From positions 1 to 34,550 of the forward strand of contig PBGH01000006.1 in NCBI GenBank assembly GCA_002720055.1: DNA of 34,550 nt. Direction: 5' to 3'. Below are positions 16,481-24,352 of this stretch, piece by piece. The position numbers and the translations under genes are program-made. This DNA comes from Methanobacteriota archaeon (lineage in GTDB: Archaea > Thermoplasmatota > Poseidoniia > Poseidoniales > Thalassarchaeaceae). The notes under the pieces were generated by a model. The model saw only the letters and a list, made by a program, of their open reading frames with translations. It ran no database searches and was not told where the DNA came from. Within the stretch, counting starts at the first letter, position 1. Every line of letters begins with the position of its first letter.

Positions 16481-16785
16481 GTAGTCGGAAGGAAACTATC
16501 CTCAAGGCAGCCAAGAGGACAGCGAAGCAGGCACATGCTGCTGCTTCTAGGAAGGTACAGAAATCAAGAGTTTCTACTAGCGTTGATCCTCATCGGCATT
16601 GTTCGGTATGTTGGAAGCCAATTCCTCTGGACAGTGAGCCAGCAATTTGTTCAAGTGTAGAGTGCTCAAATATGTTTGAAAGAAGAGAAAAGTCGAGACG
16701 GAGATTTACATTCGTAATGTATTTGGGAATCGCGATTTTTGTGGGACTTCTTGGAATTCAAATTTTCATAGGGGCGACCAGTTAA
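16477..16785 (+). CDS. DUF2116-like zinc-ribbon membrane protein
   Basis: A small protein of 102 aa in three parts: a very basic N-terminus (KETILKAAKRTAKQAHAAASRKVQKSR), a zinc ribbon HRHCSVCWKPI ... CSSVEC, and a C-terminal transmembrane helix (FVMYLGIAIFVGLLGIQIFIG). The pattern of CxxC, later CxxxxC and C-terminal membrane segment fits the archaeal DUF2116 family, of unknown function. The basic part may touch nucleic acid or ribosome, placing the ribbon at the inner face of the membrane; that is inference. ATG 16477 overlaps the pyrH stop. Confidence 0.75.
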   Translation: MSSRKETILKAAKRTAKQAHAAASRKVQKSRVSTSVDPHRHCSVCWKPIPLDSEPAICSSVECSNMFERREKSRRRFTFVMYLGIAIFVGLLGIQIFIGATS

Positions 16786-16804
16786 TTGGGAAAGGGATAA
16801 TGAA

Positions 16805-17386
16805 ATGATGGTGAGGATTCTGTCAATTCTTCCGGGAATAATAGGAATATTGTGTGCATTGATAGTTATTCTGAGCCTGATAGGTTTTGAACCAGATGAA
16901 ACTGGGAGCGAGGCACCAATAGTCCCTTGCGCAGATGACGACGTAGGATGTAATGTGGGAATGACGTCAGACGACATGAGTGTTCCTTCGGCATTTATGC
17001 TTCTTGATATTAAATTAGAGGTGGAATGGAATGAACCTGATAGGGGATGGATTGGGGTCGTGGAATCTGAAGCAGCCCGGGATTGCCCGCCGGATTCAAA
17101 TGGACTCACTGCATGTACTGCAGAAGATATCAAGGATTTCTTGGTCGCTGGGGGGCCTGAATCAGGTGGATCAATGGAATTTAGAATAGATCCCGGTAGC
17201 TATAGATTCGTTGCGGGTGGACATGATGGTGCTGGACTTGATTCTATGCTGATTGAGGTAAAAACTAGCATTCATCTTAGTAATTTCGTTGAGTTTACAT
17301 TGGGAGCTATAGCAATATTACTGCTTGCTGGAGCGGGAGAAATGGCCTTCCCAATAAGAAATATCTTTGGGAGATTTAGAGATTAG
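16805..17386 (+). CDS. Uncharacterised membrane protein with extracytoplasmic middle domain
   Basis: I do not recognise this 193-aa protein. It has an N-terminal hydrophobic segment (ILSILPGIIGILCALIVILSLIGF), an acidic middle domain of about 120 residues and a C-terminal transmembrane helix (FTLGAIAILLLAGAGEMAF) followed by a basic tail, so the middle domain is probably outside. The middle contains four cysteines (PCADDDVGC and RDCPP ... TAC) that could form disulfides, and strand-rich sequence. It lies 20 nt after the DUF2116-like gene and is probably in the pyrH operon. The start may be ATG 16805 or the next codon, also ATG. Confidence 0.7.
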   Translation: MMVRILSILPGIIGILCALIVILSLIGFEPDETGSEAPIVPCADDDVGCNVGMTSDDMSVPSAFMLLDIKLEVEWNEPDRGWIGVVESEAARDCPPDSNGLTACTAEDIKDFLVAGGPESGGSMEFRIDPGSYRFVAGGHDGAGLDSMLIEVKTSIHLSNFVEFTLGAIAILLLAGAGEMAFPIRNIFGRFRD

Positions 17387-17434
17387 TAATCTTGGTTCAG
17401 CATCGTTGAATAACCCCTCCCCCCTGCAATAGAT

Positions 17435-17551
17435 ATGCAGGTTACGAAGTGCCCAAACTGTGGTTCTGAGATTGAGGCTACGGGACTAACTGCATCTTAT
17501 GGTGGATATGACTTCTATTGTGTAATCTGTGGGCATACATGGCATGTCTGA
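17435..17551 (+). CDS. Very small zinc-ribbon protein (38 aa)
   Basis: A complete short frame from ATG 17435 to TGA 17549-17551 encodes 38 residues. It contains two CxxC knuckles, KCPNCGSE near the N-terminus and YCVICGHTW near the C-terminus, spaced as in a rubredoxin-like or TFIIS-like zinc ribbon. The amino-acid composition is gene-like rather than random. It ends 4 nt before the stop of the convergent GTPase gene, filling a gap that would otherwise be empty. Role unknown; such tiny ribbons often bind nucleic acids or other proteins. Confidence 0.7.
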   Translation: MQVTKCPNCGSEIEATGLTASYGGYDFYCVICGHTWHV

Positions 17552-17555
17552 TTGA

Positions 17556-18596
17556 CTATGTTTTTTGTCCATCTTCTCTTGGCCAATTTTCAGGAAGAGA
17601 AAGTGGGTCTTCAACAACATCGGCGCCTATAATTTCAATCAGTGATTCCTTCATCTTCTCTAGTCCATCCCCGGTTATCGAGCTTATTCTAAAATCTTCT
17701 TTCCCGGAGGATTTCTCAATTATGTCTGACTTAGTCTCTGCAACAAATACTAATCTCCCAGGTAAGAGTTCACGGACCTCTTGGAGTAGATTCTCCTGCT
17801 CGGATAAAGGGGTCATTGATTGTTCTGACCTATCAATAAGGAAAAGGAGGACATCACCTAGATGTTCCAGGGCTGCAATAGCTTGCATCTCGATCTGGTT
17901 CCTATCATCCATTGGACGATCCAAGAGACCAGGTGTATCCACCATCTGGTATACCCTTCTACGATGGATGAAATGACCGAGGTGAAGTTGCTTGGTGGTG
18001 AATGGATAGGATGCTACTTGGGGCTCTCCTGTTGATAGAGCACTGATAAGGGCAGATTTACCAACATTAGGGGAGCCGGCTACTACTATGCAAGGCTCAA
18101 ATGAGTCTATAGAGGGTAGTTTCCTCATAACATCTCTCGCTTCTCCAAGCCACAAAATCTGAGGAGATATTTGATCGATGACTGATGACACTCTCCCATA
18201 TGCATGACGTCTTGCCTTGTGGAAACCATCTATATCCCTGAGTCGCAGAATCTTTGCTTGGGCCTCTCCTGAGATACGTTGGGATCTCTCCGCTGCCCAT
18301 TGTAGGGCGCCTAGATTTCTTTTGTAATCGTCACATCCAACTGCTGCATCAACTAGAGCTCGATCAAATTCCGAAAGGGCGTTCAAACTAGGCCATCTAT
18401 CGACGTAAGAATTGAGGGTTTTGGTAACAATATCACAAGCGGACTGCACCATCCTATTCATCTGTTTACGAACTCTATGATATTTGTCCGGATCCTCGAC
18501 CAAATCCGCTTGACTGCTTGCTCTTCCGAATGCCTTGTCCAGAATCTCTTGGGGATAGAGAACTGTCGGTATTGATCTCCACTCAACTGACACCAT
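17556..18596 (-). CDS. NOG1-type GTPase (Obg/TRAFAC class)
   Basis: A GTPase related to NOG1, which in eukaryotes acts in 60S ribosome assembly; archaeal members are thought to act on the large subunit. An N-terminal helical NOG1 domain (residues 1-165, starting VEWRSIPTVLYPQEILDKAF) precedes the G domain. G1 is GSPNVGKS (174-181), G2 falls in YPFTTK, G3 is DTPGL, and G4 reads TKSD instead of the usual NKxD. The frame opens at 18638, but ATG 18594-18596 gives the normal archaeal start MVSVEWRSIPTVL and 346 aa. It lacks the long C-terminal part of eukaryotic NOG1, as expected for archaea. Confidence 0.85.
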   Translation of the reverse strand: MVSVEWRSIPTVLYPQEILDKAFGRASSQADLVEDPDKYHRVRKQMNRMVQSACDIVTKTLNSYVDRWPSLNALSEFDRALVDAAVGCDDYKRNLGALQWAAERSQRISGEAQAKILRLRDIDGFHKARRHAYGRVSSVIDQISPQILWLGEARDVMRKLPSIDSFEPCIVVAGSPNVGKSALISALSTGEPQVASYPFTTKQLHLGHFIHRRRVYQMVDTPGLLDRPMDDRNQIEMQAIAALEHLGDVLLFLIDRSEQSMTPLSEQENLLQEVRELLPGRLVFVAETKSDIIEKSSGKEDFRISSITGDGLEKMKESLIEIIGADVVEDPLSLPENWPREDGQKT

Positions 18597-18684
18597 ACAA
18601 TTTCGCCCCATCACGTCCCGAACGACATTGCACTTCAAGCATTAGCAATTCAAGTATGGAAAAACTACATCTCTTACCCGTTTG

Positions 18685-18695
18685 TTTTTTTATGA
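18685..18695 (+). promoter_or_regulatory. Probable TATA box before the gene starting at 18714
   Basis: The T-rich segment TTTTTTTATGA is centred about 25 nt before ATG 18714. It lies in the divergent region with the NOG1-like gene and is the most A/T-rich piece there. Confidence 0.4.
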
Positions 18696-18713
18696 AAACA
18701 TAATCGAAGGCAC

Positions 18714-19160
18714 ATGTCAGGAGGTAGTGAAGGGATGAAAGTTGATGATTTGCCTGCCTGGGCTAGAAGATTCTACGAAGAATATGGCTCCCCCGATCTT
18801 AGTGATCTTGGAGATATTTTTCATGGGCCATTGATGGAAAGGAAATACGGATTAAGGAGAGACGATTTGGTTGAGGTACTAATGGATAGAAGGATGCTCC
18901 CTGAGGATAGAGATCCTTGGTTAAGGGGTATGATGATAGGCGGTAGGAGCTCTTCCATAGACCTACTCGATGAAAATGGAGAGTTCAGAACCATATCTAG
19001 AGATGTCATAGTTGAGGTTAGGTTAATTTCACATCTGAGAAGGACTTACATAGAAGATAAAGAGCTGATTAAATTTGAAAAGGACGATATGAAGAGGAGG
19101 TCGGAAGTGCTCGAACTAGCTGAAAAGAATAGTGATGGGGAGAGCAATCTCTGGGGGTGA
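18714..19160 (+). CDS. Uncharacterised protein, 148 aa
   Basis: I do not recognise the family. The N-terminal part is helical and contains LPAWARRFYEEYG; the middle (ERKYGLRRDDLVEVLMDRRML) suggests a short strand-loop-helix. The segment SSIDLLDENGEFRTISRDVIVEVRLI has the alternating pattern of small beta-barrels such as Sm-like folds, followed by a charged helical C-terminus. No signal peptide or membrane segment is present, so it should be cytoplasmic. It is 3 nt ahead of the pterin carbinolamine dehydratase gene and probably shares its transcript. ATG 18735 (MKVDDLP) is another possible start. Confidence 0.65.
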   Translation: MSGGSEGMKVDDLPAWARRFYEEYGSPDLSDLGDIFHGPLMERKYGLRRDDLVEVLMDRRMLPEDRDPWLRGMMIGGRSSSIDLLDENGEFRTISRDVIVEVRLISHLRRTYIEDKELIKFEKDDMKRRSEVLELAEKNSDGESNLWG

Positions 19161-19163
19161 AAT

Positions 19164-19490
19164 ATGGATAATCTATCAGCAAAGGACTGTATACCCTGCC
19201 AAGGAGGAGTTCCTCCCTTGAGTGAAGAGGAAAGTGCAGCATTTCTAGCACAGGTTAATTCTGATTGGAGTGTTATTGATAATCATCACCTAATCAGAAC
19301 ATGGGAGTTTCCTGACTTTTCTACCTCGCTCGATTTTACAAATCAGTTAGGGGCAATTTGTGAGGAACAGGGGCATCATGCGGATTTTCAACTCAGTTGG
19401 GGAAAGGTTGTAGCCATAATTTTCACCCACAAGATCGACGCTCTTACCGAATCAGACTTTGTCCTAGCTTCCAAATTTGATCAGATTTAG
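19164..19490 (+). CDS. phhB: Pterin-4a-carbinolamine dehydratase
   Basis: PCD/DCoH dehydrates 4a-hydroxytetrahydropterin, recycling the pterin cofactor of aromatic amino acid hydroxylases; many prokaryotic copies have other or unknown roles, including molybdopterin-related ones. The typical active-site block EQGHHADFQLSWGKVV is followed by FTHKIDALTESDFVLA. The N-terminus CIPCQGGVPPLSEEE is also characteristic. At 108 aa it has the normal length. ATG 19164 is preceded by GGGGGTGA. No aromatic amino acid hydroxylase is present in the window. Confidence 0.88.
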   Translation: MDNLSAKDCIPCQGGVPPLSEEESAAFLAQVNSDWSVIDNHHLIRTWEFPDFSTSLDFTNQLGAICEEQGHHADFQLSWGKVVAIIFTHKIDALTESDFVLASKFDQI

Positions 19491-19503
19491 CTTCGGTGAC
19501 CTA

Positions 19504-20076
19504 ATGGAAGAGTTCCAGGAAGTTTTGACTTCTAGAAGAACAATATACAGATTCAAAGACGATGCTATAGGCCGAACCGAGCTAGAGAAATCCTTCATGG
19601 CTGCCAGAAACGCACCTTGTCACAAACATACTAATCCATGGAGATTCTATGTATTGGGGCCTGAAGCAAGAAGGATGATGGTTCCGGAAATCGAAAGATT
19701 ATCCACCGAGAAGGCAAAAAATTCTGGAAGTGATGACTTGAGTAAAGTAATTGAAAGGGCTGTAAGAAAAATTTTACAACCCCCTGTTCTAATCTGTGTA
19801 ACTAGTTTGAAAAGTCCGGATGATTCATTTAAGGAGGAAGAAGATTATGCTGCCACTGTTTGTGCTACACACAATATGGTCCTCTCATTATGGGCACAGG
19901 GTATTGGTTGCCAATGGAGTACTGGATCGATCACTCGGTCTAATTCTGCTTACTCTGCGATTGGCGTCTCCAGAGATGAAGAGAGGATTATTGGATTCGT
20001 CAAAGCTGGTTATCCAGAAGAAGTTCCTCGGAGAGAAAAGAAGGATTTAGTTGAGATAAGGAGTTATCTAGATTAG
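19504..20076 (+). CDS. Nitroreductase-family FMN oxidoreductase
   Basis: An FMN-dependent oxidoreductase of the nitroreductase fold, 190 aa. The N-terminal LTSRRTIYRFKDDAI is the usual FMN-phosphate binding start, and NAPCHKHTNPWRFYVL and NMVLSLWAQGIGCQWSTG are further family segments; it is closest in style to the small YdjA-like group. True substrates of this family are rarely nitro compounds and cannot be given. I chose ATG 19504 because GGTGAC at 19495-19500 precedes it and the protein then begins MEEFQEVLTSRR; the frame itself opens at TTG 19477 inside the phhB gene. Confidence 0.8.
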   Translation: MEEFQEVLTSRRTIYRFKDDAIGRTELEKSFMAARNAPCHKHTNPWRFYVLGPEARRMMVPEIERLSTEKAKNSGSDDLSKVIERAVRKILQPPVLICVTSLKSPDDSFKEEEDYAATVCATHNMVLSLWAQGIGCQWSTGSITRSNSAYSAIGVSRDEERIIGFVKAGYPEEVPRREKKDLVEIRSYLD

Positions 20077-20109
20077 TTCAGAAATTATAATTTTAGTCCG
20101 GGTGATGTG

Positions 20110-21132
20110 ATGAGGAAGATTGTTTACCCGAAAGCAGGTGGAGTAGAGACGATTCAGATTATCGAAGTTGAAGACCCTATCCCAAAATCATCTGAAGTCC
20201 GGGTTAGAGTCCATAGAGCTGGCATAAACTTCGCAGAGCTAATGATGCGCCAAGGCATTTATGGATCTGGTCCCGATTTTCCATTCACTCCTGGATATGA
20301 GTGCTCCGGCGAGATTGATAGCATTGGCAGTGACGTAACTGGCTTTCAGATTGGAGACAGAGTGATAGCAATGACTGGTTTTGGGGGATATGCAGAAAAG
20401 GTCTGTCTGAATTACAAAAGAGTGGTGGCCCTACCAATATCGGTAACTTTTGATCAAGCTGCGGCGATTCCTGTCACATATGGGACTGCTTTCCACATGC
20501 TTGTCCACCTTGGAAGATTCTCAAAGGGGGAGACTGTCCTAGTCCACCACGCAGCGGGTGGCGTTGGGACTGCAGTTGCTCAGATATGTCAGTCATTGGG
20601 GGCATCCAAAGTTATTGGGACTGCTTCCGAAGGAAAGAGAGATTTTGTAGAATCTTTGGGAATGAAATTTGTAGACAGTTCGACCGGAGATTTTGTCAAG
20701 ATATGTAAAGGACTAACCGACGGTAAAGGGGTCCATCATGCAATAGATCCTGTCGGTGGAAGCCACCTTATGAAATCATATAAATCACTTAGAAAGGGAG
20801 GAAAATTGTACTATTTCGGAGCTTCTGCAGCAGTTAAGGGCAATAGAAGATCGAGGTTAGCAGAGCTAAGAATGTGGCTGGGAATGCCACGTTTCGACCC
20901 ACTAAGGTTGATGAGTTCTAACAAAGCGGTTTTTGGGGTCCATATGGGTCTGTTAGAAGACTCGTCCATTTTTGAGGGTCATCTTACTTCAATTAACAAT
21001 ATGCTGCTCGAAGGGAGTGTGGAACCAATTATTGATTCGATTTGGAGATTTGAGCGGGTCGCAGAAGCGCAGATGCATATCCATGACAGGAAAAACAAAG
21101 GCAAGGTACTTCTGGATTTTTCTCCTAAATAA
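20110..21132 (+). CDS. Zinc-independent MDR oxidoreductase (quinone reductase / VAT-1-like)
   Basis: A medium-chain dehydrogenase/reductase of the zeta-crystallin/quinone oxidoreductase branch, 340 aa. Family features: AGINFAELMMRQGIY, PFTPGYECSGEID, GDRVIAM, and the NADPH-binding HHAAGGVGTAVAQ near residue 150. The catalytic zinc ligands of alcohol dehydrogenases are absent. The region AIDPVGGSHLMKSYKSL and LMSSNKAVFGVHMG resembles VAT-1-like proteins. It probably reduces quinones or enones, but the substrate is unknown. The start is ATG 20110, or GTG 20107 directly before; GGTGA at 20101-20105 lies upstream. Its stop is immediately followed by the convergent aIF2-beta stop. Confidence 0.82.
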   Translation: MRKIVYPKAGGVETIQIIEVEDPIPKSSEVRVRVHRAGINFAELMMRQGIYGSGPDFPFTPGYECSGEIDSIGSDVTGFQIGDRVIAMTGFGGYAEKVCLNYKRVVALPISVTFDQAAAIPVTYGTAFHMLVHLGRFSKGETVLVHHAAGGVGTAVAQICQSLGASKVIGTASEGKRDFVESLGMKFVDSSTGDFVKICKGLTDGKGVHHAIDPVGGSHLMKSYKSLRKGGKLYYFGASAAVKGNRRSRLAELRMWLGMPRFDPLRLMSSNKAVFGVHMGLLEDSSIFEGHLTSINNMLLEGSVEPIIDSIWRFERVAEAQMHIHDRKNKGKVLLDFSPK

Positions 21133-21549
21133 TCAGAGTCTTACTGGCCTAGTAGCTCCGCAAGCTTGACATTTTAGAAGAGTAGTACGGTCTTCTCTTA
21201 AAAATCTGGTATCTGGAGCCTTACATTCTGCACATAGAATATATGTCTTTACGTATGACACAATCTTCTCCTTGATTCTCTTGGGGGGAACCTTACCCTT
21301 TAGCATGATTCGAAATTGCTCAATTGACCCAGATGTCCCTAGCTCATTTAGAAGATACTGAAAAACATGATTCGCATCGCGATCCATGGCATCCACTATC
21401 TCTGAAAAATTTCTAAGAATAGTTTGACTTCCTTCGATGAGTATATCTGGGGTCGGCATTGTCCATCTTGAACGCTCACTGATATCCTTAGGTATACGCT
21501 CTCTAGCCCTATCTAGTAGAGACTCATATTCGCGGTTAGTCACATGCAC
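21133..21549 (-). CDS. eif2b: Translation initiation factor aIF2, beta subunit
   Basis: Part of the heterotrimeric aIF2 that brings initiator tRNA to the small ribosomal subunit. The sequence runs through the family core (RWTMPTPDILIEGSQTILRNF, HVFQYLLNELGTSG) to a C-terminal zinc ribbon with CAEC and CQAC. The length of 138 aa is normal for archaea. The first codon at 21547-21549 is GTG; a second GTG two codons later is possible. It is convergent with the MDR gene with no spacer and divergent from dut. Confidence 0.93.
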   Translation of the reverse strand: MHVTNREYESLLDRARERIPKDISERSRWTMPTPDILIEGSQTILRNFSEIVDAMDRDANHVFQYLLNELGTSGSIEQFRIMLKGKVPPKRIKEKIVSYVKTYILCAECKAPDTRFLREDRTTLLKCQACGATRPVRL

Positions 21550-21624
21550 CCGACAATAGTGGCCCTTTTCACCTCACCGGGAGTATGGAGAATCGTCAAG
21601 GACCTATTCGCCCCCCCCTGAAGT

Positions 21625-22074
21625 ATGAGTAAGCGAGTTTCAGTTAAGTTTGCTAGAACTGATCTAAATGCCAAAATTCCCACAAAGGGAAGTGAATTTG
21701 CTGCAGGGTGGGACATATATTCATTAGAAGATACTGAGGTAAAATTTCGTTCTAGTGTTAAATTGAGGACTGGTTTACATGTCGCAATTCCTGAGGGTTT
21801 TGAAGGACAGGTGAGAGCAAGATCTTCATTGGGGTCCAAGGGACTTATCCTCCCTCACAGCATTGGGACTATAGATTCGGATTATAGGGGAGAGTTGTTC
21901 ATCCTAATGACTTGGATTGGTGAAGGAGGGTCATATCTGGTAAAGTCTGGTGAAAGAATTGCACAGTTAGTTATCGCACCAATTCCAAATGTTAATTTCT
22001 CTGAGGTTAAAATTGATGATCTTGGTAAAACTGAGAGAGGAGAAGGTGGATTCGGGAGTACAGGAAGATTCTAA
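21625..22074 (+). CDS. dut: dUTP diphosphatase (trimeric dUTPase)
   Basis: Dut hydrolyses dUTP to dUMP, keeping uracil out of DNA and feeding dTMP synthesis. All five trimeric dUTPase motifs are visible in order: AAGWDIYS, RARSSLGSKG, GTIDSDYRGEL with the catalytic Asp, GERIAQLVI, and the C-terminal RGEGGFGSTG arm that closes over the substrate. This order, and the C-terminal arm, favour dUTPase over dCTP deaminase. The protein is 149 aa. ATG 21625 is preceded by a run of eight C residues at 21611-21618, an odd leader with no ribosome site. Confidence 0.92.
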   Translation: MSKRVSVKFARTDLNAKIPTKGSEFAAGWDIYSLEDTEVKFRSSVKLRTGLHVAIPEGFEGQVRARSSLGSKGLILPHSIGTIDSDYRGELFILMTWIGEGGSYLVKSGERIAQLVIAPIPNVNFSEVKIDDLGKTERGEGGFGSTGRF

Positions 22075-22146
22075 CTGTAGACAAAACGTATCAATACATA
22101 GATCCCCCCCGGTGGATTCATATCGCCGGAACTCCAGCGGTAGTTA

Positions 22147-22728
22147 ATGCACCTCAGTGTTGATGAACTACGGGAAAAGGTGGAGGAGTTCAGATCAAGC
22201 GGGCTCAACACTCAGCAAATAGCTGACGAGCTATCATTATCTCAGACTACTGTGCAATGGCTTTCTGCGAGTGACTTTGAGGTCGATGAAAAGCCCGTAG
22301 ATGTCAAAGTGGGGTGGAGATCAATAGCAGTCAAAGGAGATAGAATTGAAGCTATATCTTATGTTTTTTGTGATATAATTGAAGAAATGGTTGGTGAGGA
22401 AATTGATACTATCGTGGGTGTAAGCATCAATGGAATAGCTTTCGCTCAGGCAGTTTCTTCCATATTAGATTTGGAGCTTTCAGTAGTAAGAAGCATCAAT
22501 GAAGATGTCAGTGGCCATCTTTCCCAAGTATATGCTGGAGTAGAAGGAAAAAGAGTAGTAATCATTGATGATGTATACTCGTCTGGCAAAACTATGAAGA
22601 AGATATCTGGAGATCTAACTAAAGCAGGAGCCGAGGTTAAACTATGCATGGTTCTGGTGAATAAGTCTTGGGATGATGATGTGGGAGGGTTTCCGCTCCG
22701 GGCACTTGTTAGGGCGGCTACCGTCTGA
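22147..22728 (+). CDS. gfcR: HTH-phosphoribosyltransferase regulator, GfcR type
   Basis: A fusion of an N-terminal helix-turn-helix (residues about 10-45, GLNTQQIADELSLSQTTVQWL) with a type I phosphoribosyltransferase domain. The PRPP-binding loop VVIIDDVYSSGKTM is intact, and the domain resembles orotate phosphoribosyltransferases. This layout is that of archaeal GfcR/PyrE-like regulators, known in haloarchaea to control central sugar metabolism; a role here in sensing PRPP or nucleotides is inferred. At 193 aa it is slightly shorter than the haloarchaeal protein. It is followed 8 nt later by lysS, with which it probably forms a transcript. Confidence 0.82.
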   Translation: MHLSVDELREKVEEFRSSGLNTQQIADELSLSQTTVQWLSASDFEVDEKPVDVKVGWRSIAVKGDRIEAISYVFCDIIEEMVGEEIDTIVGVSINGIAFAQAVSSILDLELSVVRSINEDVSGHLSQVYAGVEGKRVVIIDDVYSSGKTMKKISGDLTKAGAEVKLCMVLVNKSWDDDVGGFPLRALVRAATV

Positions 22729-22736
22729 GGTGGCAT

Positions 22737-24311
22737 ATGCACTGGGCGGATTACACCGCACAAAGGCTCAAGGAGCGTGGGGTAAATCAGGTCTCCGCAT
22801 CGGGGATCACTCCGTCTGGAGAATTCCACATAGGCCACCTCAGGGAAATACTCTCTGCTGAGATGATTCATAGGGCATGCTTAGATGCCGGAATGAGCTC
22901 AAAATATATTTTCATCGTAGATTCTATGGATCCATTGAGAAGGGTGTACGACTTCCTTTCACCTGAATACGAGGAGTATATTGGATTCCCGCTGGCAACC
23001 ATACCTGCACCAGACACTGAGGGGAAGCCTAGTGACACTAGTATTTCTTATGCTGAATATTTCCTCAATCCTTTCCTGGAAGCTCTGGAACAGATCGGAG
23101 TAAAACCGGAAGTAGTGATGAATCACGAGAGTTACGAGGCGGGTGAATTCGCAGAATTTATTGACTCGGCCATTAATAATAAAGAGGAAATTAGGAGTAC
23201 TATTCAAGAAATCTCAGGCAGAGAACTGCCGAAAGAATGGTTTCCTTACAGCCCAATTGGATCTGATGGGAGTTTAGATGGAGTCATAGTTACAGGGTAT
23301 GAGAAACCATACGTATTCTGGACGGACTCACATGGCGTGGAGGGCAGGTCGGATATCAGAAAGGGAGAGGGGAAGATGCCCTGGAGAATTGACTGGGCGG
23401 CAAGGTGGATTATTCATGGCATAACCTGTGAACCTGCGGGAAAAGATCACGGAGCTTCAGGGGGTAGTTATGACACTGGCATCCCGATTTGCAAAATTCT
23501 TGGAGGCAACCCTCCGGATAAGATAGTCTACGAGTGGATTCAATTGAAGGGAATTGGGCCTATGTCTAGCTCTTCGGGAGTGACTATAGGTCCTATGGAA
23601 GCACTTACTTTAGTTCCTCCCGAGATTCTTAGATACATAATCGCTAGAAGTAAGATTAATCGGCATATAGAGTTCGATACTGGTAATTCTCTGTTCCAAA
23701 CAGCGGATGAATACGAGAGGCTTGTATCAGCATCCTCTCCAGATTTAGAAGGAATGAACAAACGACAGCTTGTCGCACAACAGACTCAGGCCGGTGCGAT
23801 TAGATTGAGTCAGGTGAAAACTGACTCAGATCCTAGAGAATCGATAGGAGGGGTGACCTTCAGGCATCTATCTATGCTAGCACAAATCAAGTCATCTGAT
23901 GATGATGTCTGGACCTCTCTGAATAGATCTGGCCACATCAAAGGAAATCCTGGAGCTGCACTAAAAATCAGACTCTCCAGAATGCGAACTTGGATAAATG
24001 GGCCCCACTTCCCTGAAGAGTCGCGCATATATATTCAAAGCGAGATTAGCAATGAAACAAAATCTTTGATTGGGAGATTGGGAGTTTTGTTTCTAACTAA
24101 TCTCTCCTCGCTTCTTTCTGACTGTGAGTGGAACGAAGAAGAGATATCTACAGCTATTTCCCAAGCTTGCGACAATACTGGGATTGAAAGAAAAGAAGGT
24201 TATTCGGCTGTTTATTTGGCTATGATTGGCAGGACTCACGGTCCGAAGGCATCCGCGCTACTTTTCGAAATGGAGAGGAGTACTGTAATTTCTCTTTTTG
24301 ATAGTAGATAG
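22737..24311 (+). CDS. lysS: Lysyl-tRNA synthetase, class I
   Basis: Class I LysRS, found in most archaea and a few bacteria, charges tRNA-Lys. The HIGH region is SGITPSGEFHIGHLREIL near the N-terminus. Later family blocks are GKDHGASGGSYDTG and the KMSKS-equivalent GPMSSSSGVTIGP, which has Ser where a Lys is usually expected. The C-terminal helical domain completes 524 aa, the normal length. ATG 22737 is preceded by GAGGTG at 22728-22733 overlapping the gfcR stop region. Confidence 0.94.
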   Translation: MHWADYTAQRLKERGVNQVSASGITPSGEFHIGHLREILSAEMIHRACLDAGMSSKYIFIVDSMDPLRRVYDFLSPEYEEYIGFPLATIPAPDTEGKPSDTSISYAEYFLNPFLEALEQIGVKPEVVMNHESYEAGEFAEFIDSAINNKEEIRSTIQEISGRELPKEWFPYSPIGSDGSLDGVIVTGYEKPYVFWTDSHGVEGRSDIRKGEGKMPWRIDWAARWIIHGITCEPAGKDHGASGGSYDTGIPICKILGGNPPDKIVYEWIQLKGIGPMSSSSGVTIGPMEALTLVPPEILRYIIARSKINRHIEFDTGNSLFQTADEYERLVSASSPDLEGMNKRQLVAQQTQAGAIRLSQVKTDSDPRESIGGVTFRHLSMLAQIKSSDDDVWTSLNRSGHIKGNPGAALKIRLSRMRTWINGPHFPEESRIYIQSEISNETKSLIGRLGVLFLTNLSSLLSDCEWNEEEISTAISQACDNTGIERKEGYSAVYLAMIGRTHGPKASALLFEMERSTVISLFDSR

Positions 24312-24352
24312 TGAAAGAAAAATATCAAATTGAGATATGTTTGCCCGTGACC

